The notes under the pieces were generated by a model, which did not search any database, was not told the DNA's origin, and worked only from the letters and a program-made list of their open reading frames with translations. The position numbers were made by a program, and so were the translations under genes. Below are positions 60,256 to 64,000 of a stretch of 64,000 bases of DNA, piece by piece (the first letter of the stretch is position 1; the number at the start of each line of letters is the position of its first letter). Source of the stretch: Ga0077527 sp945862135 (GTDB lineage: Bacteria; Pseudomonadota; Gammaproteobacteria; Burkholderiales; SG8-41); contig CAXNMF010000001.1 in the NCBI GenBank assembly GCA_964203275.1, forward strand, positions 62,001 through 126,000, read 5' to 3'.

Positions 60256-61266
60256 ATGCTTCCTTTAGGCCGATTTCCCACGGTTCGCATGCGTCGCATG
60301 CGCAAAGATGAATTTTCACGTCGCCTGATGCGTGAACACAGACTTTCGACGGATGATCTCATTTATCCAGTATTCATCATCGACGGCAAAAACCGCACCG
60401 TTGCTGTGGATTCGATGCCCGGGGTCAAACGCTACACCATTGATCAGCTCCTGCGGCATGCCGAGACCGTTTTAAAGGTCGGGATTCCAGCACTTGCCTT
60501 GTTCCCCGCCATCGAACGTTCGCTGAAAACTGCCGACGGGCGCGAAGCAGTAAATCCCAAAGGCTTGGTTCCACGCGCCGTTGCTGCGCTGAAAAAACAG
60601 TTGCCGGAACTGGGCGTGATCACAGATGTTGCACTTGATCCCTACACCACACACGGACAGGACGGTGTAATCAATGCCGCAGGATATGTGTTGAATGACG
60701 AAACCATCAGCATGCTTCAAAAGCAGTCTCTGGTATGCGCGGCCGCTGGTGTCGATATTGTTGCGCCATCGGACATGATGGACGGTCGTATCGGCGCGAT
60801 TCGCGCAGCCCTCGACAATAAAAAATACATCCATACCCGAATCATGGCCTATTCAGCCAAATACGCTTCTGGCTTTTACGGACCGTTTCGAGATGCTGTT
60901 GGTTCAGGCAAACAACTCGGCAAAAGTGACAAGCGGAATTATCAGATGGACCCAGCAAACAGCGACGAGGCGTTATGGGAAGTCGGTCTTGATTTGCAGG
61001 AGGGCGCAGACATGGTGATGGTCAAACCGGGCATGCCGTACCTCGACATCGTCCGCCGCGTAAAGGATCAATACAAGGCACCGACCTATGTCTATCAGGT
61101 CAGCGGCGAATACGCGATGATTAAAGCGGCGGTGGCCAACGGCTGGCTCGACGAGAAAAAATGCGCAATGGAAGCCCTTCTTGCATTTAAACGCGCCGGG
61201 GCAGACGGCATCCTCACTTATTTTGCACTGGACGCGGCACGCTGGCTGGCCGAGGACCGCGGCTGA
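60256..61266 (+). CDS. hemB: delta-aminolevulinic acid dehydratase (porphobilinogen synthase)
   Basis: A 336-residue TIM-barrel enzyme condensing two 5-aminolevulinates to porphobilinogen. The Schiff-base lysines are in MAYSAKYASGFYGPFR and MVMVKPGMPYLD. The metal-binding region reads ALDPYTTHGQDGVIN, with Asp and Thr where zinc enzymes have a three-Cys cluster, so this is the Mg/K-type (zinc-independent) form. The ATG at 60256 is preceded by a weak site. The upstream gap contains the small-RNA candidate. Confidence 0.95.
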   Translation: MLPLGRFPTVRMRRMRKDEFSRRLMREHRLSTDDLIYPVFIIDGKNRTVAVDSMPGVKRYTIDQLLRHAETVLKVGIPALALFPAIERSLKTADGREAVNPKGLVPRAVAALKKQLPELGVITDVALDPYTTHGQDGVINAAGYVLNDETISMLQKQSLVCAAAGVDIVAPSDMMDGRIGAIRAALDNKKYIHTRIMAYSAKYASGFYGPFRDAVGSGKQLGKSDKRNYQMDPANSDEALWEVGLDLQEGADMVMVKPGMPYLDIVRRVKDQYKAPTYVYQVSGEYAMIKAAVANGWLDEKKCAMEALLAFKRAGADGILTYFALDAARWLAEDRG

Positions 61267-61275
61267 TCACGGACT

Positions 61276-61875
61276 TCAGCTTTCGAGGAGCGTCTGGACC
61301 ACCTGCAATTTAGCGCGCTCGATAGTGCGGCCTTCTGCTGTAGCACGGACCGGCGCCCGCAAGTCCCGTGTTTCCAGCACAGTCAGTTCGATTTCAGTTC
61401 CCTCATCATCGATGATGAACACGGGCAGATTACGCAATTCACCCCCTGCGTAAAGGTGTACCTGCCCCGTACGATAAAACAAGCCGCGATCCAGCAAGAA
61501 CAATTCGACCGCCTTGGCGTTGTCTGTATAGAGTTGCAAATGGATGGTTGCGTAAGGTCCGGCAATACCGGATAACACCGAGCCGGTGAGGTGGGGGTTG
61601 AATGCAGACAATTCGCGCATGCTGTTCACCGCCTGCTCACGCAGCCGCTGAATACGCTGCCTCTGGTCATCGGACTGATAGATGACTTGGTATTCACGCA
61701 AAGCTGCGTCGATTTCAGCGTTGTTGGGCAAACGACGAGTGTCCGGCATGCCGAGTTGTTTGGCCGCCTTGCGTTTGGCTAGTCCGTAATCTTCGATGCC
61801 GTCCTGCGCCATCAACCGCGCCGCCTGAACGGCGATAGCGCTACGCGCGTCATCACGGCTTCGCTCTCTTGACAT
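61276..61875 (-). CDS. Conserved hypothetical protein, possibly nucleotidyltransferase-like
   Basis: A 199-residue soluble protein not firmly recognised. Its N-terminal 50 residues are helical and basic (ARLMAQDGIEDYGLAKRKAAKQLG). The middle (HLTGSVLSGIAGPYATIHLQLYTDNAKAVELFLLD, in part) shows a GS motif followed by strand-helix order reminiscent of minimal nucleotidyltransferases, and the acidic FIIDDEGTEIELTVLE could be a metal site. This is a weak pattern only. It is convergent with hemB (9-base gap) and lies downstream of mrcA. Confidence 0.7.
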   Translation of the reverse strand: MSRERSRDDARSAIAVQAARLMAQDGIEDYGLAKRKAAKQLGMPDTRRLPNNAEIDAALREYQVIYQSDDQRQRIQRLREQAVNSMRELSAFNPHLTGSVLSGIAGPYATIHLQLYTDNAKAVELFLLDRGLFYRTGQVHLYAGGELRNLPVFIIDDEGTEIELTVLETRDLRAPVRATAEGRTIERAKLQVVQTLLES

Positions 61876-62000
61876 GCCAAACTCCTTGCAGCATCAGGTG
61901 CGGGGCAACGCGATTTGGCCGCACACTCACGATATCGCGAGCTTCTGGAAAACCATCGTGACCGTCAAGCCGGTTGGCGGTTTTCGATGGGACGAGCAAC

Positions 62001-64000
62001 CTAGAACAACTGGTTTCTCGCTTCGTCAGGCAGCTTTTCACCGCCTGCCGCACCATCGGACGACGGCGCCGGAAACTCCTGATAAAAGTATTCGCTGATA
62101 CCGGACCCTTCATCTACCCGAAGTCCCGTTTCGGCATTCACAGGCATAACGATGATTCCAGGGGGAGGATTGAATCCCTCTTCCGGCACGTTCTTCAGCG
62201 CAACAGCCATGTAATCAATCCAGATCGGCAATGAAGCACTGCCGCCGGTCTCGTTGCGGCCGAGCGTTTTCGGCTGATCAAAGCCCATCCACACAATGGC
62301 CACCAGTGTGGGTTGAAACCCGGCAAACCATGCATCGACAAACTCGTTGGTCGTTCCGGTCTTCCCGGCCAGGTCATTGCGTTTAAGTCTCATGGCTCGG
62401 GTCGCGGTTCCCATTCGCACCACGTCACGCATCAGACTGGACATGATGAAAGCATTCCGTGCATCGATTACCCGCTCGGCCGTCTCGCCGGCTGCGACAG
62501 GTTGATTGGCAAGCAGGATTTTTCCCTTGTCATCTTCAACCCGATCAATGAAATAGGGTGCAATCTTATAACCACCATTCGCGAAAGCCGAGTACGCGCC
62601 CAGCATTTGCATCGGGGTCACATTGCCAGCTCCCAAAGCCATGGTCAGATAAGGGGGGTGGAGCTTGGGATCAAAGCCGAAACGCGAAACATAATCCTGC
62701 GCATACTGGGGAGTGATCGCCTGCAGAACACGTACAGAAACTAGATTCTTCGATTTAGCCAGTGCGGTCCGCAAACGCATCGGCCCATCAAATTTGCCAT
62801 CATAGTTTTTGGGTTCCCACGGCTCCGAGCCGGTTTGGGCTGCTGTAAACGTCAACGGCGCGTCGTTGACTACCGTTGCCGCAGTAAAGCCCTTTTCCAA
62901 TGCGGCTGAATAAATGAACGGTTTGAAGCTTGATCCCGGTTGACGCAAAGCTTGGGTCACGTGGTTGTACTGATTTCGGTTGAAATCGAAACCTCCGACC
63001 AGTGCACGAATCGCCCCGTTACGCGGATCAGCCGAAACAATGGCCGACTCGACCTGGGGAAGCTGAACAATTTGCCACCGGTCTTTTTCGTTTTTCGTAA
63101 TGCGAATAATCGCACCACGCCGTATACGCTGATTCGGTGGAACATTTTCACCGAGCATCCGGGCGGCAAACTTCAGTCCTTCTTCTGAAATTGCAATACG
63201 TTCACCACCGGATCGATAAACGCGGACAAGTTTTGGATTGGCCTCCAACACAACCGCTGGGTACAAGTCTTCACTGTCAGGAGCATCCTGCAGCGCATCC
63301 TCCAGTTTGGTGTCCGTCAACTCCCCGGTAAGCTCTACATGCGCCTCCGGACCGCGATATCCGTGTCGACGGTCATATTCAAGAACTCCCTTGCGCAAGG
63401 CATCGTATGCCGCTCGCTGGTGTTCAGACAGCAGTGTTGTAAAAACCTTGAGTCCGCGCGTGTACGTGTCCTCGCCAAAACGCTCAAACATCTGGGCACG
63501 AACCATTTCGGCAAAATAGTCGGCGCGTATCTGGAACCCGTTGATTGACTGCTTGACCGATAGCGGTTCTTTGTCGGCATTAGCTAATTGATCGGGCGTG
63601 AGCATCCCGAGCTCCCGCATTCTTCGCAGTACATATTGCTGACGCAATTTTGCGCGGGACGGATTGGCTACCGGGTTGAAGCGCGAAGGCGCTTTCGGCA
63701 AACCTGCAAGCATCGCCTGCTGGGCGATAGATAGTTCGGCAAGCGGCTTGCCATAGTAGATTTGCGCTGCCGCCGCAAAACCATAGGCGCGCTGTCCCAG
63801 ATAAATCTGGTTTATGTACAACTCGATAATCTGCTGCTTGCTAAGGTTTGATTCGATTTTGAACGCAAGCAACATTTCATTGAACTTGCGTGTCAGGGTT
63901 TTTTCCTTGGACAGGAAAAAGTTTCGTGCTACCTGCATGGTGATCGTCGAGGCACCCTGGCGAACGCCGCCAGAAGTGAAATTTGACATTGCAGCCCGGG
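62001..64000 (-). CDS. mrcA: penicillin-binding protein 1A (N-terminus outside window)
   Basis: At least 666 residues of a class A bifunctional peptidoglycan synthase; the frame is open through the right edge, so the signal anchor and first part of the glycosyltransferase are missing. Transglycosylase motifs GGVRQGASTITMQ and YINQIYLGQRAYGF are present near the cut end. The transpeptidase domain has the active Ser in QPGSSFKPF, the SxN motif in AKSKNLVSV and KTGTTNEF. The C-terminus is a short disordered tail. It polymerises and cross-links peptidoglycan in the periplasm. The 125-base gap to the preceding unknown gene shows nothing recognisable. Confidence 0.94.
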   Translation of the reverse strand, partial: RAAMSNFTSGGVRQGASTITMQVARNFFLSKEKTLTRKFNEMLLAFKIESNLSKQQIIELYINQIYLGQRAYGFAAAAQIYYGKPLAELSIAQQAMLAGLPKAPSRFNPVANPSRAKLRQQYVLRRMRELGMLTPDQLANADKEPLSVKQSINGFQIRADYFAEMVRAQMFERFGEDTYTRGLKVFTTLLSEHQRAAYDALRKGVLEYDRRHGYRGPEAHVELTGELTDTKLEDALQDAPDSEDLYPAVVLEANPKLVRVYRSGGERIAISEEGLKFAARMLGENVPPNQRIRRGAIIRITKNEKDRWQIVQLPQVESAIVSADPRNGAIRALVGGFDFNRNQYNHVTQALRQPGSSFKPFIYSAALEKGFTAATVVNDAPLTFTAAQTGSEPWEPKNYDGKFDGPMRLRTALAKSKNLVSVRVLQAITPQYAQDYVSRFGFDPKLHPPYLTMALGAGNVTPMQMLGAYSAFANGGYKIAPYFIDRVEDDKGKILLANQPVAAGETAERVIDARNAFIMSSLMRDVVRMGTATRAMRLKRNDLAGKTGTTNEFVDAWFAGFQPTLVAIVWMGFDQPKTLGRNETGGSASLPIWIDYMAVALKNVPEEGFNPPPGIIVMPVNAETGLRVDEGSGISEYFYQEFPAPSSDGAAGGEKLPDEARNQLF

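Overview
The window is GC-rich chromosomal DNA of a betaproteobacterium, probably an uncultured or little-studied lineage. The evidence is gene order and enzyme types: lptD-surA-pdxA-rsmA; amgK-murU-pepP-ubiH-like-dusB-fis-purH-purD-hemF; engB beside cytochrome c4 and System II cytochrome c biogenesis genes (ResB/CcsB); many Bug/TctC and Liv-type uptake genes. No IS element, prophage, integrase or CRISPR array was seen. Both window edges cut a gene: an APC permease on the left and penicillin-binding protein 1A on the right.

Layout. 1-5.6 kb: permease, a translationally coupled pair of unequal acyl-CoA dehydrogenases, a TMEM165/GDT1-type cation exporter, the tRNA hydroxylase TrhO. 5.6-9.8 kb: tRNA-Ala(CGC), SapC-family protein, lgt, ilvD and a small cytochrome c. 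9.8-18.5 kb: a branched-chain amino acid ABC transporter operon (binding protein, LivH, LivM, LivG, LivF) running directly into a histidine kinase and a Ser/Thr-kinase/response-regulator fusion; LivF carries a one-base frameshift. 18.5-28.1 kb (minus strand): heme, purine, dusB-fis, quinone and peptidoglycan-recycling genes. 28.2-33.7 kb: LPS export and outer-membrane biogenesis (lptD, surA), pdxA, rsmA. 33.6-38 kb: gloA, rubredoxin, thiD-thiE-hemL, an RluF-type pseudouridine synthase. 38-44.5 kb: small accessory minus-strand genes, solute-binding proteins, a 3-hydroxyisobutyrate-dehydrogenase-family enzyme and YjdM.

44.5-53.7 kb is the most distinctive metabolic region. It is a tight minus-strand operon encoding a stand-alone biotin carrier, two different carboxyltransferases, a biotin carboxylase, a split ADP-forming acyl-CoA synthetase, and an iron-ADH-fold protein that has lost all four metal ligands. 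A divergent GntR regulator faces it across a 22-bp inverted repeat that overlaps the -35 boxes of both promoters. The substrate cannot be read from the sequence.

53.7-64 kb: a secreted unknown, a glycerophosphodiesterase, CcsB/ResB/cytochrome c4, engB, an intergenic structured RNA candidate, hemB, a conserved unknown and mrcA. The engB-hemB intergenic segment encodes, on the minus strand, three consecutive perfect hairpins. Two loops expose anti-Shine-Dalgarno-like C-rich sequence, and the last hairpin is a textbook terminator. This is the best candidate for a non-coding regulator here. Other unexplained structure includes a 21-bp AT-rich element found in three intergenic places, a nested inverted repeat over the dusB-fis promoter, and a perfect 20-bp palindrome inside murU.
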